Below are positions 11,780 through 23,752 of a stretch of DNA of 64,000 nt, piece after piece. Every line of letters starts with the position of its first letter. Position 1 is the stretch's first letter. Location: the NCBI GenBank assembly GCA_038502055.1, contig JAXRKN010000044.1, positions 9,697,501 through 9,761,500 of the forward strand, written 5' to 3'. The notes below the pieces were generated by a model, which searched no databases, had not been told where the DNA came from, and was given only the letters and a program-made list of their open reading frames with translations. A program made the translations under genes and the position numbers. This DNA comes from Tanytarsus gracilentus (taxonomy: Eukaryota > Arthropoda > Insecta > Diptera > Chironomidae).

Positions 11780-14700
11780 TTATTCCATGCCGTGGGTTAT
11801 TTTTCCAGTGATGTGAAGAGGAATTTGAGGACCAAGATGGAGCTGTACAAAATTATAAGACCATTACACAATGAAAAGAATTCAAACAAGATTGAGTGTT
11901 TCAATCTAATTGAAAGTTTCATTTAAAAAAACATCTAAAACAGTTTAAAAGCAGTGAATTAAATTTTTTACGTGATTTTAATTTCAAAAATATGAGCAAT
12001 CAATACTAAAGCCACTTAAGTTTTGTTTGAATATTTTAGAAAAAAAACTTATGCCGTAATTTTTAATCAAAATTCACCCAATTTGTTAATAAAAATAAAA
12101 TAAATTGATTAAACTCACATCCAAATAAATTTTCTCATCAAACTCCGTCTCATCATCATAATTCTCAATCTTTGGTGTAAATTTGATTTTAATTTCGATT
12201 ATTTTCGACTCTTTGCACTCGCCCGCTTTTGATTTGGTCTGTTGAAATATCTCAGAGAGTATGAATGGACTTTTTTCTTCATGCTTAATACGCGTTGCCA
12301 TTTTCTCGTTATAAATTCGATTTATCTCATTACGATCGACATTGATTTCACGTCCATGAACCTTTCCGGTGGTAAAATCAAACGAGTGACATCTTTTAAC
12401 GGTAAACTCAGAAGAATCTTGTCCCGAATTATTTCGCTCGTGGCGATTTTTATATTTGCAAATTACTTCTTTCTCATAATTAGTAATCGAGTAGCAATTG
12501 AGCTCTGAACTTTGCAGAAATTTCACGCTGAAATCTGGAATTTTTGTCTCACTTCTTACCGCCGCCATCAACCGCTCACCATGGTGATAAATTTCAATAA
12601 TCCTCTCATACTCTTCATCAATTTCAATTCGTCCCATGTCGAGTCGGTATGCCTGCACAACTAACGGCAATGCCGCTATAAAACAATCCTCAAAATTCAC
12701 AGCAATTGACTTTCGTGTCTGCCGAAATCTCTCAACCACATGACGATTGTAGAGATTTTTATATGCGATAAAAATTTCATCATCGGCATCGAGAGATTGT
12801 ACAAAGCCTTGTTGTGCAATGAAGTGAGTAATCTCAGTTGATTGTGGAAATTCGACGGGATAGTCGAGCACAGTAAAGTCACATTCCTCGAGCTCTTTGT
12901 CGAGTAGATGAAGCATTTTGGCACAGTGATGAAGTTTATTTTGCGGTTTTTCACGCCACTGGACTTGACCGTTTTCAGCTGTTTTTTTAAATGATTTCAG
13001 GAAAAATAAAAGATCCAGGAAAAAATTAAATAAATCTTCAACTCACCATAAAACAATCCAAACTCTTTCGCCATCGTCATGCCACTATCTCCACCCGACA
13101 AATTGTCAAATCCATCAGATTTCATCAGCGACTTCTTCTTATCTCGCCTCACACTCATTCGCCTTTTCAACTTTGCGCTCGCTGTTGTCACATCATTGGA
13201 AGTCGCTTCTGCCATAAGTTTAGCCTTCGCCTTTAGCATTTCATCGACATTTATTTCCTCGTCGTGTACACGAATACGATCGACAATTTTTATGAACATC
13301 ACACGCATGCAATCATATTCAAATGACTTTTGTATGTTGTACAGAGACCTGCGATCGATATCGAGAAATGTCGCCATTGGCATTGAATTTTGAGCGTAGA
13401 AGCTGACTGGAATTGGCGGCTTATCGTTGAGTTGAATGCCAAACTCATTGCGAAAAATCGCTTCACAGCCGCAGAAAATTGAAAACTTTAAATTTCCACA
13501 GAAATTTCTCTCAGGGTCGAGAACGAATTCCATTGGACTTTTGCTGCTGTGCTTCACATATCCTTCCATCAATTCTGCCACTTCGACGTCACTCGTTTCT
13601 GCTCCAATTAGTTTAACGTTGATCGAAGATGGACTTATTGTTGAGATTGTTACATTGTTTGTGGCAATTTCATGCCACAACTGCTTCATTTCAAAGTATG
13701 TCTTTGTGACGAGTACATTTGGATTGCAGTTGAGTAAATTTAGAGAGATTTCTTGGAAAGTGCCGCCGAGAGTGGTGCAAGTGAGGGTTGTTGAGAGGTT
13801 GAATGCTAAAATTAAAATGAGTTTTAATTAAGATCACGTGTCTGTCTTCGTTCCAGTTTAATATTCTTGCTGAACTAATTTTAATTTGCTCGCACGTATA
13901 AGTTTTTGTCTTAATTAAAATTAATCAATTAGCCAAGTATCTTTGACCTAATTATCATCTTTTCAAGAAGGGACTTCAAAATTAAATTTAATATTATTCT
14001 CTTCAACTCATTATGACATTTAAAGATTTTTTCTAATTTAAAAATTTATTTAGCTTTCAGAGAACTACGTGATTATTTGCACGTTCTATGATTGACTCCA
14101 CGTGTCGGCAATTCCGTAAAAAGAGAGTCCAAAAACATGATAATAAAAATGATTTTGATAGAGGAAGTTGGAGTTGTGAATTTTTACGCGAAATCCATTC
14201 ATGGAATAATAAAAGAGCCTCCGACACTTTTAAGAATCGAGAAATTATGCAGTCGTGAGTTCGTAACAAGTGAGTTAATATTTTTTTACGTCAAGCCGGC
14301 GTGAACATTTTGATAATTGGATGATGATAAAAAGCTTTATGAAGATAATGAATTTAAAATGTTAAACTCGCTTGACCGATTTAACATAAGAGGTGTGTTC
14401 AAAAAAAATTCACCAACTTTGAAGTGATTTAATGTTTTTACCTTTTTGACTTCCACTAAAGTAAACAGATATTAATCGGCTTTCGCCCTCTCTCAGTGTT
14501 CCTTTCAATTGACTTAGCGACAAGAAATTTTGCTGGCATTCATGACTTACAAAAGATGCGGCTGACGACAATTTCACCTTGACAATTTCATCATTGTTAC
14601 TAAACTGCGTTTCTGAGCGAGTTCGCATGAGTGCCTTAAAACATTTCTGAATGTCCTTTGATGTCGCTTCGATATTGTAATTTTTAGCGATGATTTCTTG

Positions 14701-17700
14701 AATATTCTCGGTGACTGACGAGGTTGATGAAACTTTTTGATCTTCAATTTGTGAAACTCGAGATTTAAGTTTCCTCGATTTACGCTCGACATTTTGATTT
14801 TCTTCAATCTCTTCAACAAAATTCGCTTCTTCATCTTCACTTTTATCGGGATAGAAAAATTTCTCTTTCAAGTTAAACTTTTGCTTCATCAGACACTGAA
14901 CAATGTTCATGAGACTCGATTGACGTTTCTCCTCAATCGGTGTGATGTGCGTTGAATTTTCCTTGAATTTAAGCTCAAACGATGATGCGAGAATGTCACT
15001 TGGATTGTAGAGGGTGAAAGTGATGGCAAGTGGTAGCAAATTATTTGTCACGTGAATCTCTCGAGTGGAAATTTCAATCTCGGGATAAATCAAATTCGCT
15101 ATGAGATTTATGGAGCATTGCAGTCTTCCAAGTGCATAAGCTTTAAGTTTGCCGAGGAATGTGCAGAAAATGTTTGAAGTCGAGAGTAATTTAGAGGAAA
15201 ATTTTATGGGAATTTCGTGACTTTCTTTTGAATCTAAATCGAGCTTTATTTTATCGTTTTCGTCGGTGAAAAATTCTCCTTCAATTTTGAGGGTAATTGA
15301 AAGTGGGAGCGATGATTTGTTGACGATCTCAACAGATTCTGGGAAAATATTGAAATTTTGAATTGAACAAAAATTAAAGTCTTGAATAAATTATAATAAT
15401 ATAAATCCCTGATTTAAATTTAATCTAAGGATTAATAAATTTTTTAAATCGAACTGTAAATTTTGTCTAGTTTTTAAAAAAATATAGAATTCAAAAAAAA
15501 TTTGGTTTGGGAATTTAAAAAAATTAAATAAAGATTTAAAACAAATTTCAAATCTTAAGCTAAAGATTTAAATGAACTCACCACTTAAATCTCCATCAAA
15601 CCCATAAAAGCAATTGAAAATCAATTCATTTCTCGTAAAATTTATGCTCGGCTTGATAACATTGACTTTCAATCGCGATTCCCAGATGACATCGCGCAAT
15701 GGAAATTGACTCGAACATCCTTCGATCGTAAATTCCTCTTCAATAGTCATCGGATGCTCAGAGTTTAGTAAAAATTTAACAACTCGACTCTCATTCGATG
15801 TCAACTCAAAACGATTTGGCTCGATTGAGTAACGAGTTTCCTGTCGATTTCGCCAATTTTTGAGGATTATAAAAATAACATAACTTCGCTTGCCAGCATT
15901 GGTCAATTTGTACTCTAAAAAGTATGGCGTTTTGGACACATAAAGTGAACCAAAATCAATGGTCGAAGCGAAAGATGGTTCAATTATAATCGGAAGCTTT
16001 CTTGCTATACATTTGATGGGGATTTTCTGTTAAGATTAAAAAGTTAAATTTATATCAAAAATATTTCAAAGATAACTCACGAAAATCTTGCAATTAAGCA
16101 CTTCCACAATCAATACATCACGATAATCTCCGGGATCATGAAAGAGCTTCTCCAACATGACCATGACACACTGATTACTCGACAAAATACCGCCACGAGG
16201 ATTTACACTAAAGCACTCTCTGTCATGTTCCAATTTTATAAAGAAGCGTGCTTTGGTCGAGCTGCGGTTTTCGATGAAAATCCTCGTGTCATGTCTAACT
16301 AGAACATACAGCTCTTGTTCACATATTCGTCCGGGTTTAATGACGACATTCGGCGGAAGTGACTTGCAGTCAATGTAAATCGGAAATTTCTTATTGCTTC
16401 CCAAGGCAACAATGTGAACATGCTTGAGAATTTCGCCCGACTTGAGGGGCGTAATTAGGAATTTTAGGATTTTCTTTGATGTCGCTGGAACGTGAAATTT
16501 CTCTTCTTCGCATCGAATTTCCATTTCGTCGTCGTGAATTTTTTCAGTTGTAAAAAATCCATCGACAAGCGCGACATTTTCAACTAATATTTCAAGTGAA
16601 ATTTCATTTTCAGCGTAGCCTTCAATTTGAATTGTTTGCTCTTGAATTTTCAAATGACCAGCTTGAGTGCATGTGGCTATTGGAATGTTGACAATTGTCT
16701 TTTCGACATTACATTTTGCATCTGACATCTCCACAAAGAGCTTCAAATTTCGGGTGAATTTTCCGAGGAAATTTGGAGTGAGGAAAATTTTCACTTGAGT
16801 GGACGCTTTTGGCATAATTTGAAAAGAATTTTTGTCGCACTCAATTTGTCGTGGTTTTGCTGGAAAGGTCCATTCCTTCTTGTTAAACCTCTCGAACCCA
16901 CACGCCGTATAGTCGGCCTCTCTGACCTTCTCCATGATAACTTCCAACATTGTCTCGGCCACAAATCTTTTTTCAACGTCATAATTAAAATCCTCGCCCA
17001 CAAATAAATTCTGAATAATTTCCCCCGCAATTTCCTTGCTCGCCATATAGTCATTGACCTTATTGAAGATTGCCGCAATGCCATCGGATGTTAAGTCACG
17101 CAATTGCTCCGATTTTTCACATTGATCCAAAAGACTTTTGACTGATGTGCGTGTCAAGTGCGATGACGATGACTTTTGACTCTCGATTGTGGGTGACAAC
17201 TCGCCACTCGAAGATTCATCGACCGAGTCTACTTGAGATTTAAAGAATTCAACAAACTCCAGTGGATTTTCGCATCCATCGTTTTCACTCTCAATATTTA
17301 TTTTCACATCGAATGGAAGTTCATTTTTGAGGTGAAGAGTGCAAACTTGAGGCACGCAAATTGACGACACTGGAAAGTCTATTGTGCGTGGATAAAAATC
17401 GATCTCGAGTGGTCTTATTAAACCCTCAATGGCAAACGATAGACGATCACCATTTTTGACTTTAAAGAAGGCTTGCTCGATAAATTTTCCAACTCTTTTA
17501 GCGAGAAATTTAAGCTTGAATGTCTTTGACTCGTTGATCGGGATGTATTCGCTTTTTGAGGAAATTTTCACGATGCCGTCGGTTGGACTGGAATTAAATT
17601 ATTATGATTTAAAAATTAATAAATTTAATGATAAAAACTCACCTTGGGGTTTTTAAGAAGAAAACTTGTCCACCTATCACGCCCGCATTGATGACCTTAA

Positions 17701-19156
17701 CTTCCAGATACCTCGATTCACCCAAATAAAGTGTATTGATGTCAATGTGTCGAGAATCTAAATGAAATGTGGGTCCAAGAATTTTTCCATGAATTTGAAA
17801 TGTGGGATGGTAGTTGATGTCGAACGACAGCTTTAGGGCGAAGGTGAAGGAAATTTCTTTCGGCATTTCACTTTCCATGTCCTCTTCAGACGCATCGATG
17901 GGTTTCACCACAATATAGACTTTTGTGATGGTGTTTGGGAGAAGTTCGCCGTTCTGTTAAAATAAATTTTAAATTATTGATAATAAGAATTTTTAAATTT
18001 TTTAGTGTCCACCCCTTGAATTGAAACCCACCTGAGGTAAAAACTGCAAGAATTTCTTCGAAGGATGATTAACTTCACATTGATTATTGTGAAGACATTC
18101 GATTGGAACTAACTCAAAGAGTGTCATCTCCTCGCTGTTGTTGATGACATTTATCGATTTTGTGTCTGTCATGCCAATGTAAGTCGGACAAAATTCAATA
18201 TTTTCATCACCTGTTGATAGAAAATAAATTAATAAGGAATTAAATTGAAAACTATTAGGTTCGATTCCTTAAAATCTTGAAAGAAAATGTTTCTCTTATG
18301 TTAACATTTTTTTTGATTTGACTAAAATTAATTTTAAAACTCACTCAGAAAAATATTCAACGGAACCACATTGCACTTGATCACAATTGGAATTTTTTTT
18401 CCACCATCGAAGCAAATGTGAATTTTCTCCCTAAACGGTCCAAGAAGCTTCGGTATGAATTCCATCGTGTAAATGACACCATCCGATGGCTTGAGTGCAA
18501 TCACCTTACAATCAGGTATGAGTTTAACTTCATTTCGGCACTCGAATGAAAATTTATAGAAATGATTTGTGTAGTTGAGAACGAAAATGTTTGAGTACGC
18601 CGGTGTGTTGATGGCAATGTCTGGAAGTCTGATTTCTTTTGGGAAATTTACGACGGGATTCGAAGAGAGAATCAGAATAGGAATGTGAACGTTTGAGCTT
18701 CCATTGATAACGTTAACGGAAATGTCGTGTCGAGTGTCAAGTGTGGATTTTTTGAAAGAGACTTTCGGCGTGAATTCAAGCTCGAGAACGAGAGTTTCGT
18801 TGTAATCCAAAAATGTCTTCGTTACGTCGCCGATGATTGAGAGCTTGAGGTCGTCGGTATTATCAAATTCGATGGAGAGGTGATAGCATTTCTAGGGGTG
18901 GTAATTTAATTTAAAAAAGAGAACAAATTAAAAATGAAACAGAATTTACCAAGTCTTGGTTTGTGATCTCAATAAGTTCTTTAACTGTTTCACCCTCATC
19001 GTAATTTCGAAAGCAAATATGATTGGGAATCGGCAATAAATTTGGAACTGCTTTTTTAGTTCTCTTAAAACCAACTGTAAATTTAAAAATTATGAAAATA
19101 TTTTAAAGAATTTTTAAAGTTTTAATACCTCTAGCAGTGCCTTTTATTTTCGACAT
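11780..19156 (-). CDS. Large ASH/MSP-repeat protein, ciliary/flagellar type
   Basis: Eleven minus-strand exons: 19129-19156, 18950-19074, 18345-18891, 18032-18210, 17643-17953, 16081-17587, 15582-16026, 14442-15338, 13047-13805, 12119-12978 and 11780-11842. They sum to 5,721 nt, giving 1,906 residues with every phase matching. The protein is a chain of immunoglobulin-like beta-sandwich repeats of ASH (ASPM-SPD2-Hydin)/MSP style, for example FGSLYVSKTPYFLEYKLTNAG and the C-terminal LHLGPQIPLHITGK. There are helical or charged inserts near residues 480-580 and 1150-1230, and a basic stretch near 1550 (KLKRRMSVRRDKKK). No signal peptide, membrane span, kinase or CH domain was seen. HYDIN, CFAP65, CFAP47 and DLEC1 share this architecture; length is closest to CFAP65, but I cannot assign the subfamily. 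In insects such proteins serve sperm flagella and chordotonal cilia. The PPT copy upstream ends only 75 bp away. Confidence 0.85.
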
Positions 19157-19231
19157 TCTCTTGATGTCACAAAAAATTAAAACAAAAATATTTTTACAAA
19201 ATGCTTGCTTTGATGAGTTAGAAAATAATTT

Positions 19232-19889
19232 CTACTCCTCCATAAAATATGGAACGATATTTTCCACGAACCAGTTTGGATTTAGCTCCAGGTGAGCGCC
19301 ATGAGTTGAAAGCAAAATCAAATCTCCTCTTTCCTTCAATGCTCGCAAACCCAATCGATCTTCGATGAAATTCGACGTTTCTTCCATCTCAATAGGTTTT
19401 CCATCCACAAGATATCCAAAATGCACAGATTCATTCGGAATGATTGATTTATCATCGACATATTTTACAAGTACAAACTTTTTTAGACTTGCGAGATTTT
19501 CGATGTACTCGGAATTGTTTTCTATCTCATTGTTGATATAAGCGAGAAAAGTGCTACTTTTGAGATATTTGGCTTCGTCGTGTGGATCGTGCCAAAATGT
19601 TGCCGGAGCTACCTGCTCTTGAGCGAAACTAGATATGAAGAAAATTAATTTAAACTTTTTCAATAAATGTTTAACAGAATCAAAAAATGTTTCAAAACCC
19701 ACTCGTGGGTGTTGCCGCGTAACCCATTAAAAGATGGTTTAAATTTGGGATTTTGGGGGGTGGTTAAAAAAAAAAAAAAATTTTTTAAAAAAGAAAATTT
19801 TTTTTTTTTTTCCTTTTTTTTTTTCTTTCATTTTTTTTTCTTTTTTCTTTTCCTTTTTCCTTTTTTTTTTTTTTTCCTTCCCCCTCCCA

Positions 19890-19932
<43 letters not shown>

Positions 19933-19937
19933 CTTCC

Positions 19938-20017
<80 letters not shown>

Positions 20018-20539
20018 AAAAAAAAAAAAAAAAAAGGGGGGGAAAAAAAAAAAAAAAATTAATAGAAAAACGTGTTGAGAAAATAAAGGGCTGATTCCTA
20101 AAACATAAAATATTAACAACAAAAATATAAATTTTATCCCAAGGAATTTTTAATTTCAACAATCAATGAAATTTTCACGCTTTCATTTCTCTCGCTCTTT
20201 TTTGCATTTAAAACTAAGCATAATTCATGGAATTTACTTCCGTGTAACACGAACATGCATAACTAGACGTTGAATCACTCACAATATGCAAGAAAGTGCA
20301 ATGTGTATAATTTAATCAAGGTGAATGTAAACAAACAATTTAGCGGTATGCAAAAATAAATTTAAAAAAAAAGTGTGACTTTGATAGGTCAAAAGAGTAA
20401 GGAAGTTAAAGCTTTGTGCAAACGTGGGAAAATTTTGAGCTTTTTGTTTCATTTCCAAGTTAAAGTCAATTAGATTTGAGCAAAAAGTATTTAGAGAAAA
20501 AGGGGGTGGGGGGGCCGGGGTGGGGGGGGGGGGGGGGGG

Positions 20540-20588
<49 letters not shown>

Positions 20589-20615
20589 GGGGGGGGGGGG
20601 GGGGGAGAAAGAAAG

Positions 20616-20683
<68 letters not shown>

Positions 20684-21222
20684 GGAAAGGGGGTTAATTT
20701 AAAAGATGAACACTTTTATATATAACGTTAATATACTCACGACGTGTACAGGAAATGTTTAAGTGTGAATTGAATTGCATCGCAAAGTGGTCCAAAATAT
20801 TTATTACATTGAGGATAGCTGTAAACGCCCTGATGAGGCGATGCGAGTGTAATTAAATTCTTCATTGGCGGATAAGGACACCGCTGTACTAAGCCCCTCA
20901 TAAAAAGTCCACCCTGACTCAACCCGAGTCCATTGTAGCCATTCTTAAATCTCTCATCATTTCGAATTTCTCTGCAAACTTCATCAATTTGTTTAAACGG
21001 ATGACGAGTTAAGCTGTTAACACGATCTTGCTCTGCTGTATTGCCAACTTGAACTGACTTAATGTAAATGTCACTTCCTAATTGCGATTTTATTATGTTG
21101 CTATAAGAATTAATTTCATCTCCACAGCAGTGCTCCAAAGCCGAGTGCCAAATTAAAATTGGCAAAATTTCACTTGACAGTGCGATATTGAATGTGATTG
21201 TAATTAAAATTAAATGTTTCAT
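19232..21222 (-). CDS. Palmitoyl-protein thioesterase 1-like, copy A
   Basis: Lysosomal hydrolase that removes thioester-linked palmitate from proteins. Two exons, 21222-20741 and 19628-19232, encode 292 residues, slightly shorter than human PPT1. A hydrophobic signal peptide covers about 1-16. The nucleophile elbow GLSQGG places Ser102; Asp220 (VKYVDDKSIIP) and His273 (GAHLEL) complete the triad. WHDP at 173-176 and the C-terminal WFVENIVPYF block are family hallmarks. The only intron (19629-20740) is in the same place and phase as the last intron of copies B and C; the two or three other introns of those copies are absent. That intron contains long homopolymer blocks, so its true length is uncertain. 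The stop lies 75 bp from the ASH gene's ATG on the same strand. Confidence 0.92.
19742..20059. repeat. T-tract then A-tract homopolymer block, artefact-like
   Basis: Inside the intron of PPT copy A, ordinary sequence degrades into A-, T- and then A-runs of tens of bases each, broken by scattered C, G and single T. Runs of T (about 19799-19931) followed by A (about 19938-20034) make an imperfect inverted repeat. Lysine- or phenylalanine-only frames across it are not genes. The texture is typical of low-quality consensus rather than a natural microsatellite. Confidence 0.8.
20501..20694. repeat. Poly-G then poly-A block, artefact-like
   Basis: About 105 bases of nearly pure G, then about 70 of nearly pure A, then G again, within the same intron as the block at 19742-20059. 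Long pure G is exceptional in this AT-rich DNA. Both edges fade into normal sequence through mixed G/A bases. A base-calling or polishing artefact is the simplest reading. Confidence 0.8.
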
Positions 21223-21694
21223 ATTTTTTTGTTGACTCTAAGAAGCACTGCACGGATCTTAAACTTAACTGTAACTTTAACTTAACTATCTCAGCTTCTG
21301 TCGGAGCTAGAAGTGACTAGTGACGATGAGGTGTATGTTTATTAAAAATAAAAACGAGTGAAACATATGGCGAGCACAGTGAACAAGGAGAAGACACTCA
21401 GAATTTAAATATTTCTTAAATTTTAACGTTTTTAAATTTTGAAAATTTTAATAATAAATTTTTAAAAAAAAGTTTAGTGTCCCATCTTCATTTCTATTAA
21501 ACGTCTGTGTATTCACAATCCGCGTGTGTGACAATAATTCCCATAACATTCGTTCAAACACTTTTGCACGTCTCTCACTCACATTAACTTGATTTAATGA
21601 TAATTAGAGGCATTTAATTGATGTCGACATTTAAGAAAAAGTGCAATATAATTATGATTTTTTAAAATTGATTGTAAAAGCACAGCGATGAGGT

Positions 21695-21715
21695 ATGATG
21701 ATGATGATGATGATG
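21695..21715 (+). repeat. (ATG)7 microsatellite
   Basis: Seven ATG/GAT trinucleotides in tandem between PPT copies A and B, upstream of copy A. Perfect repeat; no coding support. Confidence 0.8.
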
Positions 21716-21919
21716 AATGAAAGGTGTGCAATTAAACAATTGTGCAAATCATGAGAGAAATTGTAAATGAGAGAAAAAATAATTTGAGAAATTTAAATTA
21801 TAAAAGGTTCGAATCCTTCATTTTAAAGAAATGGTAATGGCGTGTAGTACTGTTTTTTATCTCGAATTATTTTATTTTTTTTTGCAATAATTTAATAAAA
21901 AAATATAATAATTTTAAAT

Positions 21920-23379
21920 TCACTTTAAATAAATTAAAACATTTTCCACAAACCATTTCTCATTAATTTCTAAGTGACTCGCATTAGGAGCAGTTAAGAA
22001 AATTAATTTTCCATTTTCATTCATTTCTTTTAAACCGAGTCGATCCTGTGTGTAAAGTTCCATGTCTTCTAATCGAATTGGTTTCTTTTTTGCATCCCAA
22101 TATCCGAAGTGAGTTGACTCATTTGGAATAATTGTTTGATCCTTTTCGTATTTGACGAGAATAAATTTCTCGAGGGCTTTAAGGTTGTTAATGTAAGGTT
22201 GAGTAATTTCATTTACATTGTTTATGTTGGCAAGGAAAGTGCTGATTTTGCGAAATTGTTTCTCAGACAGTGGATGCCAGTAGGTCGCTGGGGTGAGAAT
22301 GTCCTGGAGTGGTCTATTAAAAATTGTGAAAATTTTATTAGATTAATATTTTTGATTAAAAATTAATTTCATCTTTCAACGTTTTTTCCGCTCGTGTAGT
22401 TTTCACCTTTCAATTTTCTTCTTTACTCTCCGAGCAATTTTCCGTTCCATTAAATTAAATTCCACTCAATTAACCCCATAAGATCAACCACATGTGCACT
22501 CTTTAGTATCAATTAACAGTTTAGCTATTTCACAATTGTTACCTTAGATAAATCAGGAGATTCATTTGATATCTCAATGTCGTACACATTATTGGACTAA
22601 TTTGACCGCATCTAGGATAAAGATAAACTCCGTTTTGAGGTCCACCGAGTGATATTAAATTTCTCATTTTTGGAATTGCACACGATTGCGCAAGACCTCG
22701 CCTATTAACATTTATTAAAATAAATTTTAATTCTCATTTAAGTTCAATCTCACATCAATAATCCTCCTTGACTAAGTCCAATTCCATTGTAACCATTTTT
22801 GAATTTTGTATCATTTTTTAGCTCCTCACAAACGAGCTTGATTTGTTGGAAAGGATGTGTTGTAAGACTTCTAAAGCGATCTAGAAGAGGAGAGTCACCG
22901 ATTTGAACAGTTTTAATGTGAACACCTTCGCCCACGTGCTTGCGAATAACACGTTCATAAAGTTTAAATTCAGATTCGCAGCAGCTTTCTCCTAATGAAG
23001 GAAGAAGAATTTTAAAAAATGCAAAGAATTTTTTTTAGAGGTATTTAAAGGTGAAATATGGTGGAAATTGGAACACAATTAATCATAAACATTAATTAAT
23101 TAATCAAATGAAACAAACTTGAAACATCATTGAAAATGAAATAGAACAAAGTTAAAAATGAACCAACAGTTCAGATCATGATGACTCAAATGCAACGAAC
23201 CTCGAAAATTTTCCACTCTTTTGTGTAGTTCTACAAGAATTCGCATTTAAAAATCACTCACCCGCTGAATGCCAAAATAGAATTGGTAAAATCTCATCGC
23301 ATTCTACCACAACTTTTGTGCGACACAAAGCGACGATAAAAATCAGAATGAATTTTAGCATGCTCAACACGGCACACAT
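21920..23379 (-). CDS. Palmitoyl-protein thioesterase 1-like, copy B
   Basis: Second member of the tandem PPT array, predicted to depalmitoylate proteins in the lysosome. Four exons, 23262-23379, 22754-22991, 22543-22701 and 21920-22313, encode 302 residues with phases 1, 2 and 2. Exon 1 carries a hydrophobic signal segment (LKFILIFIVALC). The first ATG (23379) gives an N-terminus six residues longer than the next ATG (23361); either could be used. Triad: Ser113 in GLSQGG, Asp in VKYEKDQTIIP, and His285 in NASHLEI. The TYWHP block aligns with WHDP but lacks the Asp. Intron 1 follows WHSAG, intron 2 splits the Met after GGLL, and intron 3 precedes the TYWHP block. Copies A and C lie on either side on the same strand, so the array arose by tandem duplication. 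Confidence 0.9.
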
Positions 23380-23752
23380 CTGAATTCAAAACGAACCGAA
23401 ATCTTAATGAAGAAATTTGTATGAAACCAGCTCGATGCTGAAAAGGTCCATGAAGTAAAAATTCGGTCAACGCTCTCACCTCAAAAAAATCTTGTTTGCT
23501 TTTAAAATTGAAAGTTTATGTAGCAAGATCATGGTCGGGATGGGTTTGTAAGTTTTTATTTGAGGTAAAAAAGTGAAAGTTAATGAAAAATTTAGGGTCT
23601 GAAACATTTGCAAGGGATTTAAATTTTTGATTTTTAAAGTTAAAACTATTTTATTTGACTACAGAATTTAATTTAAATTCTTGACAAAAATGAATTATTC
23701 ACTTTTCACACCTTGCCGCGACACTTTAAATTCAAGTTTGTCTCATCTCATC

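Noticed and set aside
14057..14304. Frames on both strands between exons 8 and 9 of the ASH gene
   Set aside because: They fall in the intron 13806-14441, and splicing around them keeps the frame.
18258..18270. GGTTCGATTCC, another B-box-like site
   Set aside because: It lies inside an intron of the ASH gene with no tRNA fold around it.
19667..20162. Long lysine- or phenylalanine-rich open frames on both strands
   Set aside because: They are translations of homopolymer runs in an intron of PPT copy A.
20476..20702. Glycine/lysine-rich frames resembling a glycine-rich protein
   Set aside because: Pure poly-G and poly-A translated; no start context or family features.
21806..21816. GGTTCGAATCC, a perfect tRNA B-box
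   Set aside because: No A-box or cloverleaf-forming sequence in the 60 bp upstream; surroundings are plain AT-rich DNA.
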